Positions 16,231-26,944 are shown, numbered from the stretch's first letter. The stretch: DNA of 64,000 nucleotides from an uncultured Lachnospiraceae bacterium (GCA_947626435.1 CANQSB010000002.1:1-64000); one strand, 5' to 3'. Made by a program: numbers and translations. The notes: generated by a model not told the origin, from the sequence alone.

Positions 16231-18219
16231 ATGAAAAACGCAGACAAATATCAAAAGGCATATTTTATGCCGCCGGAAATGTCATATGACTGGGTGAAAA
16301 AAGACGCAATAGAAGCGCCGCCTATATGGTGTTCAGTGGATTTGAGGGACGGCAATCAGGCGCTTATTGAGCCGATGAGCCTTGACGAAAAGCTGGAATT
16401 TTTCCAGATGCTTGTGGATATAGGCTTTAAGGAAATCGAAGTGGGCTTTCCCGCCGCGTCTGATACGGAGTATGAATTTATGCGCGCGCTTATCGAACGC
16501 AATATGATACCTGATGATGTTACAGTACAGGTGCTCACGCAGGCAAGAGAGCACATCATCAGAAAGACCTTCGAGGCGATAAAGGGAGCGCCTAAGGCAG
16601 TTATTCATCTCTATAATTCGACATCGGTGGCACAGAGGGAACAGGTATTTAAGAAGGATAAGGACGCCATCAAAAAACTTGCGGTAGATGGCGCGAAGCT
16701 TCTCAAGACGCTTGCGGACGAAACGGAAGGCAACTTTTCATTTGAGTACAGTCCTGAGAGCTTTCATGGTACAGAAGTGGAATATGCGTTGGAGGTGTGC
16801 AATGCGGTATTGGACGTATGGCAGCCGAGCAGCAAGCAAAAGGCTATTATAAATATTCCTGCTACAGTTGAAACAGCTATGCCGCATGTATTCGCGTCGC
16901 AGATAGAATACCTGAGCAAAAACCTTAAATACAGGGAAAACGTAGTGCTGAGCATACACCCCCACAACGACAGAGGATGCGGCGTGAGCGATACGGAGCT
17001 TGGAGTGCTTGCAGGCGCGGATCGTGTCGAGGGTACGCTGTTTGGCAATGGAGAGCGCACGGGCAATGTTGACATTATCACTGTGGCAATGAATATGTTT
17101 TCGTACGGCATAGACCCGAAGCTTGACTTTTCAAATATGCCTGAAATCCGCCAAAAGTATGAAAAGCTTACCGGAATGACTGTCCATGACAGGCAGCCGT
17201 ATGCGGGAAATCTTGTTTTTACGGCATTTTCGGGCTCTCATCAGGATGCCATCGCTAAAGGCATGCAGTGGCGTGAAGACTGCAAGAGCAACAAATGGAC
17301 GGTGCCGTATCTGCCGATAGACCCTAAGGACGTCGGAAGAAATTATGACGCTGACGTTATCCGCATAAACAGCCAGTCAGGTAAAGGCGGCGTCAATTAC
17401 ATATTGAAGCAGAATTTTGGCATATCGCTTCCCGACACCATGCGGGAGGAGGTAGGCTATCTGGTAAAGAGCGTATCCGACCAAGAGCACAAGGAGCTTT
17501 CGCCCAAGTGGGTTTATGATATATTCTGTGAAAATTATGTGGACATTATGCCGCATTTCCAGATAAACGAGTGCCATTTCAAGCAGGTAGACGGCATAAT
17601 GGCTGAGGCGACGATAACCTGCGGCGATAAAAAGACCATAGTCGACGCAAACGGCAATGGACGACTTGACGCGGTGAGCAACACGATAAAGCAGTATTTC
17701 GGCATAAGCTACCAGCTTTCGGATTATGAGGAGCATGCGCTTACGAAGGGGTCGTCTTCAAAGGCGATTGCCTATGTGAGCGTGACCTGCAACGGCAAAA
17801 AATACTGGGGCGTAGGCTTTGACGATGACATAATCAAGGCGTCAATACACGCGCTCTGCGTCAGCGTCAACAAGCTTCCGGAGCTTCAAAGCAGCGAAGC
17901 GTGTAATGACGAGCGTCTGATGGATATTATGAATTATATGCAGTCGCGTTATCAGGAGGTTACTCTCAGCGAGCTTGCGGAACATTTTCATCTTTCAGAA
18001 CCGTATGTAAGTAAGTACATACACGAAAAGTCAGGCAAGACGTTCAATGAAATCCTGACGAATATCAGGTTAAAAAAGGCAAAGACGCTTTTGCGGAATG
18101 GGAGTATGACCGTTGAAAATATAGCTATTGCGGTTGGATATCCAAATGTCGAGCACTTCAACCGCACATTCAAGAAAAAGCTCGGAATGACACCAGTGCA
18201 GTACCGCAACGAAAACTAA
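16231..18219 (+). CDS. leuA: 2-isopropylmalate synthase fused to an AraC-type HTH domain
   Basis: A 662-residue fusion. Residues about 1-560 are a complete type-2 LeuA, which condenses acetyl-CoA with 2-ketoisovalerate in leucine synthesis: N-terminal [17 protein letters not shown], metal and catalytic segments including [12 protein letters not shown] and [12 protein letters not shown], and the C-terminal leucine-sensing dimer domain (about 430-555). Residues about 563-662 are an AraC/XylS DNA-binding domain with two helix-turn-helices: [20 protein letters not shown] and [20 protein letters not shown], ending [11 protein letters not shown]. The frame is continuous, with no sign of a junction error. 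No other leu genes are adjacent. GAGGAAAAG precedes the ATG. The fusion suggests a leucine-responsive enzyme that also regulates genes (inference). Confidence 0.93.
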   Translation: MKNADKYQKAYFMPPEMSYDWVKKDAIEAPPIWCSVDLRDGNQALIEPMSLDEKLEFFQMLVDIGFKEIEVGFPAASDTEYEFMRALIERNMIPDDVTVQVLTQAREHIIRKTFEAIKGAPKAVIHLYNSTSVAQREQVFKKDKDAIKKLAVDGAKLLKTLADETEGNFSFEYSPESFHGTEVEYALEVCNAVLDVWQPSSKQKAIINIPATVETAMPHVFASQIEYLSKNLKYRENVVLSIHPHNDRGCGVSDTELGVLAGADRVEGTLFGNGERTGNVDIITVAMNMFSYGIDPKLDFSNMPEIRQKYEKLTGMTVHDRQPYAGNLVFTAFSGSHQDAIAKGMQWREDCKSNKWTVPYLPIDPKDVGRNYDADVIRINSQSGKGGVNYILKQNFGISLPDTMREEVGYLVKSVSDQEHKELSPKWVYDIFCENYVDIMPHFQINECHFKQVDGIMAEATITCGDKKTIVDANGNGRLDAVSNTIKQYFGISYQLSDYEEHALTKGSSSKAIAYVSVTCNGKKYWGVGFDDDIIKASIHALCVSVNKLPELQSSEACNDERLMDIMNYMQSRYQEVTLSELAEHFHLSEPYVSKYIHEKSGKTFNEILTNIRLKKAKTLLRNGSMTVENIAIAVGYPNVEHFNRTFKKKLGMTPVQYRNEN

Positions 18220-18224
18220 ATCCG

Positions 18225-18257
18225 CAGCCTGCGCGGCTTTGATGACCGCGCAGGCTG
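18225..18257 (+). terminator. GC-rich hairpin after leuA-araC
   Basis: CAGCCTGCGCGG / CCGCGCAGGCTG form a perfect 12-base stem with a nine-base loop. No T-run follows, so it may be a weak terminator or an mRNA 3'-end stabiliser. Confidence 0.5.
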
Positions 18258-18309
18258 ATATACTATGGCAATTTAGAAAATAAAGGTATTTATAAAATGC
18301 ATTAAGCTA

Positions 18310-18338
18310 TAGACAAATTTGAATAAATGTGATAATAT
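18310..18338 (+). promoter_or_regulatory. Promoter of tRNA-Arg
   Basis: TAGACA, 17 bases, TAATAT, about 80 bases before the tRNA. Just downstream CGTGAT (18345) and ATCACG (18369) form a 30-base inverted repeat that could be an operator. Confidence 0.5.
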
Positions 18339-18416
18339 TACAAACGTGATGTAACAATTTCGTAATATATCACGCTATGGTTTAAGCTAATACAGGTGTT
18401 TTAAAACCATCATTTT

Positions 18417-18488
18417 GCACCCGTAGTCTAATGGATAGAACGGAGGCCTCCGACGCCTTTAATGCAGGTTCGATTCCTGTCGGGTGCA
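18417..18488 (+). tRNA. tRNA-Arg (anticodon CCG)
   Basis: The acceptor GCACCCG pairs with CGGGTGC. The anticodon stem GAGGC/GCCTT (one G-T pair) encloses the loop CTCCGAC, giving anticodon CCG for codon CGG. The T-arm GCAGG TTCGATT CCTGT is standard. The D-stem has one mismatch. CCA is not encoded. Confidence 0.93.
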
Positions 18489-18551
18489 TTCCTTTATGCG
18501 CGTTTTTGCAGAATCGCAATTCTAATCGGCAAAAGCAGAATGGAGACCAAA

Positions 18552-20045
18552 ATGAGTAAGAAAAAAAATAACAGTTCCGGAAACAGGACAGATAATAATA
18601 AAAAAGACCAAAGTACAAATACGGCAAATCCAAGCGGCACAAGCATAGAAAATAAGGAAAAAGCAAACGGGACAAAGAATAATAATAAAAGCAATAAGGG
18701 GTCAGACCTTGCCAAGTCCGTCGGCGGTAAGCTTGAGGACGTAAAAAAGACAGGAAAGACGGCAGTAAAACAGCTTGAGGCAAATGACTTTAAAATCTTG
18801 GGATTTTCCGCGCTGAAGGTTATTCTTCCCATCGCTGCCTGTATCATGGTTTTGGCGGTCATTGTTTCGATAGTGGTATCAAGAAAAAGTCCCGATGCCG
18901 CTGAAGTGTCAAATGACGCCGAGCAGACGGAAAATCAGGATTCTGCCGCGCTTCCGGAAGAGCCTCTTGCGGTGAATGAATATCCGGCGATAAATGAGCT
19001 TATGAGCAGATTTTTCAAGGCGCTTGCCGATGGCGAGATGAATACTGTTTCAGAGCTTTGCGATGAAATCAGCGATACGCAGCGTATTATATTTGAAAAG
19101 AGAAGCGAATTTATTGAATCATATGACGACTTGGTATGCTATACCAAAAAGAGCGTCAATGAGGAAAGCTATTTTGTGTATGTGACATTTTCCGTTAAAT
19201 TCAATAACGTGGAAACTAAAGCGCCGGGACTTAATGCATTTTATGTATATACGAAGGATGACGGAGCATTGGTGATTGACGGAGTAATGGAGGAAAATGT
19301 CAAGGCTGTGTTTGACCTTGTGACGTTTCAGCAGGATGTAGTAGACCTTTACAACAGGATAGACGTGAATTATGAGGAAGTGCTTGCGTCTGACGAAGAG
19401 TTAAAGACATATATGGACGAGCTTCCCGCACAGGTGACAAGTTCTGTCGGAGTGGCGCTTGCCCAGCTTGAAGAACATGAGAGCGAGCAGCAGACAGAAG
19501 CGCAGACTGAGGAAAGCTCGGAAAGCACTCCAGCGCAGGAACAGCAGTCAAGCGAGCCGCAGTCCGAGGAACTTATGGAAAACAAGACGGTAAATGAGAT
19601 TGTAAGGACTACGGACACTGTAAACGTGCGTTCTTCAGACAGTGAAGAGGCTGATAAGATAGGGCGTGCTACGGAGGGTACGGAGCTTACGCGCACAGAG
19701 CAGCGCGTGAACGGTTGGAGCAAGGTTATTTTTGAAGGAAAAGAGGCATATATAAAGAGCGATTATCTTGAAGTGGTTTCCTCACAAGACGTAGAGGGAG
19801 ACGGTGAGGCAGATAACGCGGGCGCTGCCGAGGACACTGGCACGACGGGCGGCACAGGCACTGTGATTAAGAAGGTAAAGGCGAAGACGAACGTGAATGT
19901 CAGAAGCGCGGCAGACCAGACTTCCGATAAGCTTGGTCTGGTTGAGGCAGGCAAGACATATGACCTTCTTGAAGACCTTGGCGAGTGGTACAGGATTGAT
20001 TACAACGGACAAAACGGTTATGTAAAGGCCGAATATTTTGAATAA
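18552..20045 (+). CDS. Membrane-anchored protein with two SH3b domains
   Basis: A 497-residue protein of unknown role at the cell surface. Residues 1-60 are Lys/Asn/Ser-rich and cytoplasmic. A single transmembrane helix lies near residues 83-110 (ALKVILPIAACIMVLAVIVS). An extracellular alpha/beta domain (about 130-290) is followed by a Glu/Gln/Ser-rich linker and two bacterial SH3 domains (about 340-400 and 440-497) with TVNVRSSDSEEADKIG and NVNVRSAADQTSDKLG, which usually bind peptidoglycan. ATG 18552 is chosen because GGAGA precedes it by five bases; upstream starts overlap the tRNA. It probably shares the tRNA-Arg transcript. Confidence 0.85.
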   Translation: MSKKKNNSSGNRTDNNKKDQSTNTANPSGTSIENKEKANGTKNNNKSNKGSDLAKSVGGKLEDVKKTGKTAVKQLEANDFKILGFSALKVILPIAACIMVLAVIVSIVVSRKSPDAAEVSNDAEQTENQDSAALPEEPLAVNEYPAINELMSRFFKALADGEMNTVSELCDEISDTQRIIFEKRSEFIESYDDLVCYTKKSVNEESYFVYVTFSVKFNNVETKAPGLNAFYVYTKDDGALVIDGVMEENVKAVFDLVTFQQDVVDLYNRIDVNYEEVLASDEELKTYMDELPAQVTSSVGVALAQLEEHESEQQTEAQTEESSESTPAQEQQSSEPQSEELMENKTVNEIVRTTDTVNVRSSDSEEADKIGRATEGTELTRTEQRVNGWSKVIFEGKEAYIKSDYLEVVSSQDVEGDGEADNAGAAEDTGTTGGTGTVIKKVKAKTNVNVRSAADQTSDKLGLVEAGKTYDLLEDLGEWYRIDYNGQNGYVKAEYFE

Positions 20046-20067
20046 TTATTTTTAATAATTGACTGCT

Positions 20068-20102
20068 AAACCCATGTGGACATTGCGTATACATGGGTTT
20101 TT
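20068..20102 (+). terminator. Intrinsic terminator
   Basis: AAACCCATGT / ACATGGGTTTTT form a ten-base stem ending in a run of five T after the stem G residues. It ends the SH3-domain gene transcript. Confidence 0.8.
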
Positions 20103-20186
20103 GCATAATAATATGGCAAAAGGCAATACTATAGCTATCTATATTTTGGCTGAAAATGCAAGATTCAGGCCAGAAAAGAGGTGGCT

Positions 20187-20618
20187 ATGAAAAAAGACGA
20201 TTTGGCGATTTTGAGAGAGGTTCAAAAGGATACGTCAAGAGCCATAAGGGCGATTGATACTATGGCAGGAAAGGTATGCAATGATGAGCTTTCAAGGGAG
20301 CTTTCCAAAGAAAGGCTTGCTTATTCCATGATACAAAATAAGGCGACGGATAAGCTTCAAAACGGAAATGCGGACAGCTATTATAAGAGTGCGGTGGACG
20401 ATATGCTGCTTTCTGGAAGTATCCATATAAATACGCTTGCAAATTGCAGCAGCGGCAAAATAGCAGAGCTTATGATTGACGGCAGCCACAGGAATATTAC
20501 GCGTATGTGGAAATCAATCAATCATCATGATAATTCGGGCGCGGCGTCTATGGAGATTGCGCGCGAGCTTATGGACTTTGAGGAAAAAAGCATAGACTGC
20601 CTGAAAAAGTTTTTGTAG
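20187..20618 (+). CDS. Hypothetical all-helical protein
   Basis: A 143-residue soluble protein, not recognised. It is predicted to be all alpha-helical from its heptad-like charge pattern. It has two His-containing stretches (SIHINTLANCSSGKIAELMI and INHHDNSGA), giving a four-helix-bundle, ferritin-like or spore-coat-like appearance, but no metal motif is certain. The ATG follows AGAGGTGG; a GTG two codons upstream is an alternative. It lies 26 bases before the rluF-like gene and may be co-transcribed. Confidence 0.7.
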   Translation: MKKDDLAILREVQKDTSRAIRAIDTMAGKVCNDELSRELSKERLAYSMIQNKATDKLQNGNADSYYKSAVDDMLLSGSIHINTLANCSSGKIAELMIDGSHRNITRMWKSINHHDNSGAASMEIARELMDFEEKSIDCLKKFL

Positions 20619-20644
20619 CGGACGAATAGGGATTAAAATTAAAG

Positions 20645-21379
20645 ATGACAAGGATAAACAAATATATAGCGGACTGCGGGATATGCTCGCGCAGAGAGGC
20701 GGACAAGCTTATAGAGGCGAGGAGGGTCACGCTGAATGGACAGCCTGTTCAAAGCGGTATGAAAGCGGGCGGGGACGATATCGTTGCGATAGACGGGAAG
20801 CGCATATATCCTGCGGAGGCAAGGGTAGTGCTTGCTTACAATAAGCCGAGAGGTATTACATGTACGGAAAAGGATAAATACGCTGAAAAGACAATTACGG
20901 ACGCTATAAATTATCCCATACGCCTTACTTACGCGGGGCGGCTTGACAAGGACTCAGAGGGGCTTATTATAATGACGAACGACGGCGAGCTGATTCAGCA
21001 GATGATGAAGGGGGCAAACCGCCACGAAAAGGAATATATTGTAAAAGTAGACAGGGCAGTTACGGACAGCTTTATAGAAAGCATAAAAAAAGGCATGTAT
21101 CTCAAGGAGCTTGACTGTACGACGCGCGAGTGTGAGGCGGAGAGGCTGGATAAATATACTTTCCGCATAGTGCTGACGCAAGGGTTAAACAGGCAGATAA
21201 GGCGAATGTGCCAGTGCTTCGGTTATGATGTTAAATCGCTTGTGCGAGTGCGGGTGATGAATATAAAGCTGGACGGCATAAAAAGCGGTGAATACAGGGA
21301 GATAACGGGCGACGAGTTGGAGGCGCTCTATAGACGGTGTGGCATTAGTCGAAGCGGTCAGCAAGTTGGCGGCAAGTAA
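20645..21379 (+). CDS. rluF: RNA pseudouridine synthase, RluF/RsuA family
   Basis: A 244-residue enzyme that isomerises uridine in rRNA. An N-terminal S4 RNA-binding domain (RINKYIADCGICSRREADKL) is followed by the catalytic domain with Asp in AGRLDKDSEGLIIMTNDG and the closing GLNRQIRRMCQCFGYDV segment. The closest subfamily by feel is RluF (23S rRNA U2604), but RluB/RsuA-type specificity is possible. The ribosome site is weak (GGGA). Confidence 0.85.
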   Translation: MTRINKYIADCGICSRREADKLIEARRVTLNGQPVQSGMKAGGDDIVAIDGKRIYPAEARVVLAYNKPRGITCTEKDKYAEKTITDAINYPIRLTYAGRLDKDSEGLIIMTNDGELIQQMMKGANRHEKEYIVKVDRAVTDSFIESIKKGMYLKELDCTTRECEAERLDKYTFRIVLTQGLNRQIRRMCQCFGYDVKSLVRVRVMNIKLDGIKSGEYREITGDELEALYRRCGISRSGQQVGGK

Positions 21380-21400
21380 AAGCAATGGAGGAACAATTGT

Positions 21401-23377
21401 ATGGAAACAAGTTTACATAGAATGAGGGAGCTTGTTGAGAAGCTTAGAGCGGCATCAAGGGCGTATTATTCGGAAGATAGGGAGATAATGAGCAATCTTG
21501 AGTACGATGCGCTTTATGACGAGCTTGCTGCGCTTGAAAAGAAAACAGGAATGGTGCTCACGGGCAGCCCGACTGTCAGCGTGGGCTATGAGGCAGTTGA
21601 CGATTTGCCCAAAGAGGCGCACGAAGCTCCGATGCTGTCGCTTGACAAGACAAAGGACAGGGAGGCGCTTGCGGAATGGCTGAACGGAAGGGAGGGGCTT
21701 CTTAGCTGGAAGCTTGACGGGCTGACTATAGTGCTTACCTATCAGAATGGCGAGCTGCAGAAAGCGGTCACGCGCGGAAACGGTGAGGTAGGCGAGGTTA
21801 TCACAAACAATGCAAAGGTATTTAAAAACATTCCGCTGCGCATCAGGCATAAAGGCGAGCTTATCCTGCGCGGGGAGGCTGTTATCACTTACAGGGATTT
21901 CGAGGAAATAAACAGCCGTATCGAGGATATCGAGGCAAAATACAAAAATCCGCGCAACCTTTGCTCAGGCTCAGTGCGGCAGCTTAACAACCAGATAACG
22001 GCAGAGAGAAATGTACAGTTTTATGCCTTTTCGCTTGTGCGCGCCGAGGGCGTGGATTTCCAAAATTCAAGGGAAAAACAGTTTGAATTTTTAAAACAGC
22101 AGGGCTTTGACGTGGTAGAATATGTAAGGGTTAATCCTGAAAATATCGTTGACACAGTAGCGCAGTATGAGGAAAAAATCAAAACCTATGATGTGCCTTC
22201 CGACGGTTTAGTGCTTATTTATGATGACATAGAATATGGACGTTCATTGGGACGCACGGCAAAATTCCCGCGGGATTCAATTGCGTTTAAATGGGCTGAT
22301 GAGATACAGGAAACGACGCTTCGCGAGATAGAATGGAGCCCAAGCCGCACGGGACTTATCAATCCAGTCGCGATATTTGAGCCCGTCGAGCTTGAAGGCA
22401 CTACGGTAGGCCGCGCGTCTGTCCACAACATCAGCATTTTGCGCGGGTTAAAGCTTGGAATTGGCGACAGGATTACGGTATATAAGGCGAATATGATAAT
22501 TCCGCAGATTGCGGAGAACCTGACGAAAAGTGATAATGTAGAAATACCAAAAATCTGTCCCGTATGCGGCGGAGAAACGCAGGTAAAGGCAGTAAATGAC
22601 GTGCAGTCGTTATATTGCGTAAATCCGAATTGCGAGGCAAAAAAAATAAAGTCGTTTACCCTTTTTGTAAGCCGCGATGCGCTCAATATAGACGGCTTAT
22701 CCGAGGCGACGCTTGAAAAATTTATAGCAAAGGGCTTTATCCACGAATACAGCGATATTTTTCATCTTGATAAGCACTATGATGAAATTATGGCAATGGA
22801 AGGCTTTGGTGAGAAATCGTACCAACGCCTTATGGAGAGCATAGACGCGGCAAAAGATGTGACGCTGCCTAAGCTTATCTACAGCCTTGGGATAGCCAAC
22901 ATCGGACTAGCAAACGCCAAGGTTATATGCAGGCATTACGACTATGAGCTTGACAGCATGAGGCACGCTGATGTCGAGGAGCTTAGCGAGATAGACGGCA
23001 TCGGGGAAGTGATAGGCAAGGCGTTTGTCGATTATTTTGCAGTGCCGCAGAACAACGAACGGCTTGACAGGCTTTTGAAGGAGGTAAACATTGTCAAGGA
23101 GGAAAGCAGCGGCGAGCAGACGCTTGAAGGTAAGGCGTTTGTAGTCACCGGGAGCCTTGTGCACTTTGGCAGTAGAAATGAGCTGAAGGATTTAATCGAA
23201 AGCAAGGGAGGCAAGGTCACAGGCAGCGTTACTTCCAAGACAGTCTGCCTGATTAACAACGATATAGCGTCAAATTCCTCAAAAAACAAAAAGGCGAAGG
23301 AGCTTGGCATTCCGATTGTCACGGAGGAGAGCTTTATGAGGGAATATTTGGAAATAGATGTAAAGGAGAACGGTTGA
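21401..23377 (+). CDS. ligA: NAD-dependent DNA ligase
   Basis: A 658-residue replicative ligase that joins Okazaki fragments using NAD. The N-terminal Ia domain, then the adenylated Lys104 in [10 protein letters not shown], are followed by the OB fold, a four-Cys zinc finger (CPVCGG...CVNPNCEAK, about 386-412), helix-hairpin-helix repeats ([12 protein letters not shown]) and a C-terminal BRCT domain (about 578-658). The active-site sequence is a divergent form (KLDGL preceded by SW rather than EP), seen in some Clostridia. ATG follows GGAGGA. metA begins one base after the stop. Confidence 0.94.
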   Translation: METSLHRMRELVEKLRAASRAYYSEDREIMSNLEYDALYDELAALEKKTGMVLTGSPTVSVGYEAVDDLPKEAHEAPMLSLDKTKDREALAEWLNGREGLLSWKLDGLTIVLTYQNGELQKAVTRGNGEVGEVITNNAKVFKNIPLRIRHKGELILRGEAVITYRDFEEINSRIEDIEAKYKNPRNLCSGSVRQLNNQITAERNVQFYAFSLVRAEGVDFQNSREKQFEFLKQQGFDVVEYVRVNPENIVDTVAQYEEKIKTYDVPSDGLVLIYDDIEYGRSLGRTAKFPRDSIAFKWADEIQETTLREIEWSPSRTGLINPVAIFEPVELEGTTVGRASVHNISILRGLKLGIGDRITVYKANMIIPQIAENLTKSDNVEIPKICPVCGGETQVKAVNDVQSLYCVNPNCEAKKIKSFTLFVSRDALNIDGLSEATLEKFIAKGFIHEYSDIFHLDKHYDEIMAMEGFGEKSYQRLMESIDAAKDVTLPKLIYSLGIANIGLANAKVICRHYDYELDSMRHADVEELSEIDGIGEVIGKAFVDYFAVPQNNERLDRLLKEVNIVKEESSGEQTLEGKAFVVTGSLVHFGSRNELKDLIESKGGKVTGSVTSKTVCLINNDIASNSSKNKKAKELGIPIVTEESFMREYLEIDVKENG

Positions 23378-23378
23378 T

Positions 23379-24284
23379 ATGCCTATAAAAGTACAAAATG
23401 CATTGCCTGCAAAGGAAATTCTTGAAAATGAAAATATATTCGTGATGGACGAAAACAGGGCGATACATCAGGATATTCGCCCATTGCAGGTGTGTATACT
23501 CAATCTTATGCCCGTAAAGCAGGACACGGAGTTGCAGCTTCTGCGCGCGCTTTCAAATACGCCGCTGCAGGTTGACGTGACATTTTTAATGGTTAAAAGC
23601 CATGTGTCGCTCAATACCTCCGCCAACCATTTAAACCGTTTTTACACGACGTTTGACGACATAAAATATAAGCGTTTCGACGGCATGATTATCACGGGTG
23701 CGCCGGTTGAGGATATCGCCTTTGAGGAGGTCGATTATTGGGACGAGCTTTGTGAAATTATGGACTGGGCTGACAAGAAGGTTACCTCTACATTACATAT
23801 CTGTTGGGGGGCGCAGGCGGGCTTTTATCATTATTATGGCATTCAGAAGCGTTTGTTGCCTGAAAAGCTTTTCGGCTTGTACAATCATAAGGTGCAGAAC
23901 AGGAAAGTACCCTTAGTGCGCGGCTTTGACGATTATTTTTTAGCGCCGCACAGCCGCCATACGGAAACGCCAGCCGCGGATATACATAATTGTCCGGAGA
24001 TTACTGTGCTTGCCGAGTCCGAGGAGGCAGGAGTATTTCTTGCATATGCGGAAAATGGGAAGAAGATTTTTGTAAACGGGCATCCTGAATATGACAGATA
24101 CACGCTTGACGCGGAGTATAAGCGCGATTTGGCAAAGGGGCTTCCGATACATATGCCGAGAAACTATTATCCCAATGACGACGCGACACAGAAACCGCAT
24201 TTGCAGTGGAGGTCGCACAGCAATAATCTTTATACCAATTGGATTGACTATTACGTGTACCAGAATACGCCGTATGAGTGGTAG
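23379..24284 (+). CDS. metA: Homoserine O-acetyltransferase (MetA family)
   Basis: Activates homoserine for methionine synthesis. The catalytic Cys142 (HICWGAQAG) and the His/Glu of VNGHPEYD form the triad. Residue 111 is Glu (TGAPVED); published work on MetA shows that Glu111 gives acetyl-CoA and Gly111 succinyl-CoA preference, so this should be an acetyltransferase despite the usual succinyltransferase label. Length is 301 aa. AAAGGAGAA within the end of ligA is its ribosome site; the one-base gap implies co-transcription with ligA. Confidence 0.93.
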   Translation: MPIKVQNALPAKEILENENIFVMDENRAIHQDIRPLQVCILNLMPVKQDTELQLLRALSNTPLQVDVTFLMVKSHVSLNTSANHLNRFYTTFDDIKYKRFDGMIITGAPVEDIAFEEVDYWDELCEIMDWADKKVTSTLHICWGAQAGFYHYYGIQKRLLPEKLFGLYNHKVQNRKVPLVRGFDDYFLAPHSRHTETPAADIHNCPEITVLAESEEAGVFLAYAENGKKIFVNGHPEYDRYTLDAEYKRDLAKGLPIHMPRNYYPNDDATQKPHLQWRSHSNNLYTNWIDYYVYQNTPYEW

Positions 24285-24601
24285 GGAATATTGAAAAATC
24301 AAGGTTTTATGTGGGATTGGAGGGAACTTGGTTTTACGTAAAATTTCATAAATTTACACCATTTTACGGTGAATTGGTGTAGTAATGGTGTAGTAAAAAT
24401 CAAAAAATGGTGTAGTAAAATTAGTGAGAAAAGAGTCTTTATATAGTTAATATTTAGCCATGTGTATCCAAATACTTGTCATATGATTAGTAGAAAATAT
24501 TTTATATAAACTGGAAAAGTATGAATATTTTTCCATTCTTGTCCATATAATATAGTACAAAACATTTACTCAACAAAAATATAATGGACAAGGAGGCAGA
24601 A
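24285..24601. other. Non-coding stretch with short direct repeats
   Basis: There is no gene in this AT-rich gap. It holds three near-copies of TGGTGTAGTAA(AA) at about 24375, 24385 and 24408. No riboswitch, terminator with T-run or strong promoter was recognised. Confidence 0.5.
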
Positions 24602-24823
24602 ATGGCACGAGGAGTCAAAAAATCATTACAGGAAAAGATTGCGCAGAAGGAGGAGCTGATTGACGCGCTTTCGCTGAGAATGAAGAAGGAGCGTGATGAG
24701 CTGAACGAGCTTCTGGAAATGCAGAAGATGGAGGAGCTGAATGAGCTTCGCACGGCTGTAGAACAGTCTGGAATGGAAATATCCGAGCTCATACAGGTTG
24801 CCCAGATGCAGAACGCGCAGTAA
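24602..24823 (+). CDS. Small coiled-coil protein
   Basis: A 73-residue charged protein, almost wholly helical with heptads (IAQKEELIDALSLRMKKE, then ELNELLEMQKMEELNEL). Function unknown; similar small proteins seem common in Lachnospiraceae. The ATG at 24602 is chosen because AAGGAGG precedes it at seven bases. It lies alone between metA and asnS. Confidence 0.7.
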   Translation: MARGVKKSLQEKIAQKEELIDALSLRMKKERDELNELLEMQKMEELNELRTAVEQSGMEISELIQVAQMQNAQ

Positions 24824-24868
24824 AAGGCATTTTTTACAAAAATATTTTAAGAAAAAGTCCAAACACAA

Positions 24869-24898
24869 TTGCGTACATAGCCTTTGATAAGGTATAAT
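24869..24898 (+). promoter_or_regulatory. Promoter of asnS
   Basis: TTGCGT, 18 bases, TATAAT, about 55 bases before the asnS start. The promoter is bracketed by an inverted repeat, AAAAAGTCC (near 24852) and GGACTTTTTT (near 24916). No T-box was found. Confidence 0.6.
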
Positions 24899-24954
24899 GG
24901 AAAGCAAGTGAGAGGACTTTTTTATATTAAAATAATAAAAATATGGAGGAAAAA

Positions 24955-26340
24955 ATGATAAACATACGAGAGCTATACCACAATTACAAGGAATACGCGG
25001 ACAAGGAGGTAACAATCGGCGGCTGGCTTAGGAGCAAGAGGGACTCAAAAACCTTTGGCTTTCTGGTGGTGAACGATGGCACGTTTTTTGAACCGCTGCA
25101 GGTGGTGTACAGCGATAAGCTGGGCAATTTCGCCGATATTTCAAGGCTGAACGTAGGCGCGGCGATAATTGCGACGGGCATAGTGACGCTTACGCCTGAG
25201 GCGAAGCAGCCATTTGAGCTGCAGGCGACGGGAGTGGAGATAGAGGGAGACTCCACGCCTGATTATCCTTTGCAGAAAAAGCGTCACAGCTTTGAGTATC
25301 TTAGGACCATATCGCATTTAAGACCGCGTACAAATACGTTTCAGGCGGTTTTCAGGGTGCGCTCTTTGTGCGCTTATGCGATACACAAGTTTTTCCAGGA
25401 GAGGGATTTTGTGTATGTCCATACGCCGCTGATAACGGGAAGTGACTGTGAGGGCGCGGGCGAGATGTTCCAGGTGACGACGCTTGACTTGGCAGATATT
25501 CCGATGACGGCTGACGGCAAGGTTGACTATGCAAAGGACTTTTTCAACAAGCCGACTAATCTCACGGTAAGCGGGCAGCTCAATGGCGAGACATATGCCA
25601 TGGCGTTTAAGAACATATATACCTTCGGACCTACTTTCCGTGCGGAAAATTCCAATACTACGCGCCACGCGGCGGAGTTTTGGATGATAGAGCCTGAGAT
25701 TGCGTTTGCTGATTTGAAGGATGATATGATGCTTGCGGAGAGCATGCTTAAATACATTATTAACTATGTGCTTGAAAATGCGCCTGAGGAGATGGCGTTC
25801 TTTAACCAGTTTGTGGACAAGGGGCTGATTGAGAGATTAAAGCATGTAGCGGGCTCGGAGTTTGGGCATATAACATATACTGACGCGATAGAGGAGCTTG
25901 CAAAGCATAATGATGAGTTTGAGTACAAGGTATCCTGGGGATGCGATTTGCAGACGGAGCATGAGAGGTATCTTACGGAAAAGCTTTTCGGGCGCCCTGT
26001 GTTTGTGACGGATTATCCTAAGGAGATTAAGGCGTTTTATATGAAGCTTAATGATGATGGGAAAACTGTGGCTGCTATGGATTGTCTTGTGCCTGGTATT
26101 GGTGAGATTATCGGGGGCAGCCAGAGAGAGGATAAGCTTGAGGTGCTTGAAAAGAGAATGGCAGAGTGCGGCTTGAAGGCGGAGGATTATGATTTTTATC
26201 TTGACCTTAGAAGGTATGGCAGCGCACGGCATGCGGGATTTGGGCTTGGGTTTGAGAGGTGTGTGATGTATCTGACGGGGATGGGGAATATCAGGGATGT
26301 TATTCCGTTCCCCAGAACCGTTAATAATTGCGAGCTGTAG
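24955..26340 (+). CDS. asnS: Asparaginyl-tRNA synthetase
   Basis: Class IIb enzyme of 461 aa that charges tRNA-Asn. The N-terminal OB-fold anticodon domain holds [19 protein letters not shown]. Motif 2 is [21 protein letters not shown], and motif 3 is [15 protein letters not shown] with the ATP-binding Arg. THISH-like SRHA is replaced by the AsnRS-type [11 protein letters not shown] 24955 follows GGAGGA; the frame opens four codons earlier, through the ribosome site. A terminator follows. Confidence 0.95.
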   Translation: MINIRELYHNYKEYADKEVTIGGWLRSKRDSKTFGFLVVNDGTFFEPLQVVYSDKLGNFADISRLNVGAAIIATGIVTLTPEAKQPFELQATGVEIEGDSTPDYPLQKKRHSFEYLRTISHLRPRTNTFQAVFRVRSLCAYAIHKFFQERDFVYVHTPLITGSDCEGAGEMFQVTTLDLADIPMTADGKVDYAKDFFNKPTNLTVSGQLNGETYAMAFKNIYTFGPTFRAENSNTTRHAAEFWMIEPEIAFADLKDDMMLAESMLKYIINYVLENAPEEMAFFNQFVDKGLIERLKHVAGSEFGHITYTDAIEELAKHNDEFEYKVSWGCDLQTEHERYLTEKLFGRPVFVTDYPKEIKAFYMKLNDDGKTVAAMDCLVPGIGEIIGGSQREDKLEVLEKRMAECGLKAEDYDFYLDLRRYGSARHAGFGLGFERCVMYLTGMGNIRDVIPFPRTVNNCEL

Positions 26341-26422
26341 GATAAGAAGTAATGGTTATTTATGTGTGATTATAGGGTATTGTGGCGATTTAGTTAAAAA
26401 GATTAGGGATAAACAAAATGTG

Positions 26423-26464
26423 CCTCGGGGGTAGTCGGTGTTTGGCTGGTTCCGAGGTTTTTTT
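26423..26464 (+). terminator. Intrinsic terminator after asnS
   Basis: CCTCGG / CCGAGG stem with a loop of about 23 bases, followed by seven T. Confidence 0.75.
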
Positions 26465-26499
26465 ATGTTGAGATTGGGAGGGGGAGGTGAATGAGGACG

Positions 26500-26724
26500 A
26501 GCCAGTCAGATATAATGTCTGCTGCGCCTGTAGTGGGAATGCGAAATTTTCTAATGCAATGCGTGTAGGTGTATTAATGAGGTCGTGGTCGTCGGGAGGC
26601 GACGTACGTGTCGCCGCCCGACTAAAATCGGCGTCCGTGCCGATTTTACCACTTGGTATCGAGCATTGCATAAGAAAATTACGCATTTCCACTAATGGCT
26701 TGCAGACATTATATCAGGCTGGCT
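26500..26724. repeat. 225-bp palindromic element, left copy
   Basis: A large nested inverted repeat. The outer arms are CAGATATAATGTCTGC / GCAGACATTATATC with AGCCAG / GGCTGGCT ends. The middle arms are TGGGAATGCGAAATTTTC / GAAAATTACGCATTTCCA and TAATGCAATGC / GCATTGCATA. There are two inner hairpins, GTCGGG...CCCGAC and AAAATCGGC / GCCGATTTT. It is nearly identical to 27967-28191, and flanking bases TGAATGAGGACG and CTGGTTATT are shared too. Open frames of 80-120 codons through it are by-products of the palindrome. The remaining bases of 26341-26944 hold a terminator and an AT-rich leader. Confidence 0.9.
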
Positions 26725-26944
26725 CTGGTTATTAGTAGAAATTGTTATTAGTAGAATAAATTTTTGAGCAAAAATGCATACATTTTTGCTCAAAAATTGT
26801 ATTGTGCAAAATGTCATACACTGTTCTTATTTTACGATATAAGTGGGTTAAAGTCAATAAAGTTTTTGTGCAATTTCACCATTATATACCGCAAAAACAT
26901 ATCGGCAAAAAAGTATAGGTTTTTGCCGAAGCGGAGGAATATAG

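Noticed and set aside
23805-23815. Run of six G in metA as a third contingency tract
   Set aside because: Six G is short, it lies in a housekeeping gene at a conserved CWG position, and variation there is not expected.
24374-24420. TGGTGTAGTAA repeats as a CRISPR-like or iteron array
   Set aside because: Only three short, unevenly spaced copies, with no spacers and no replication gene nearby.
24830-24954. T-box before asnS; also looked for before glyQS, alaS and cysS
   Set aside because: The conserved T-box sequence and antiterminator fold were not found at any of these sites.
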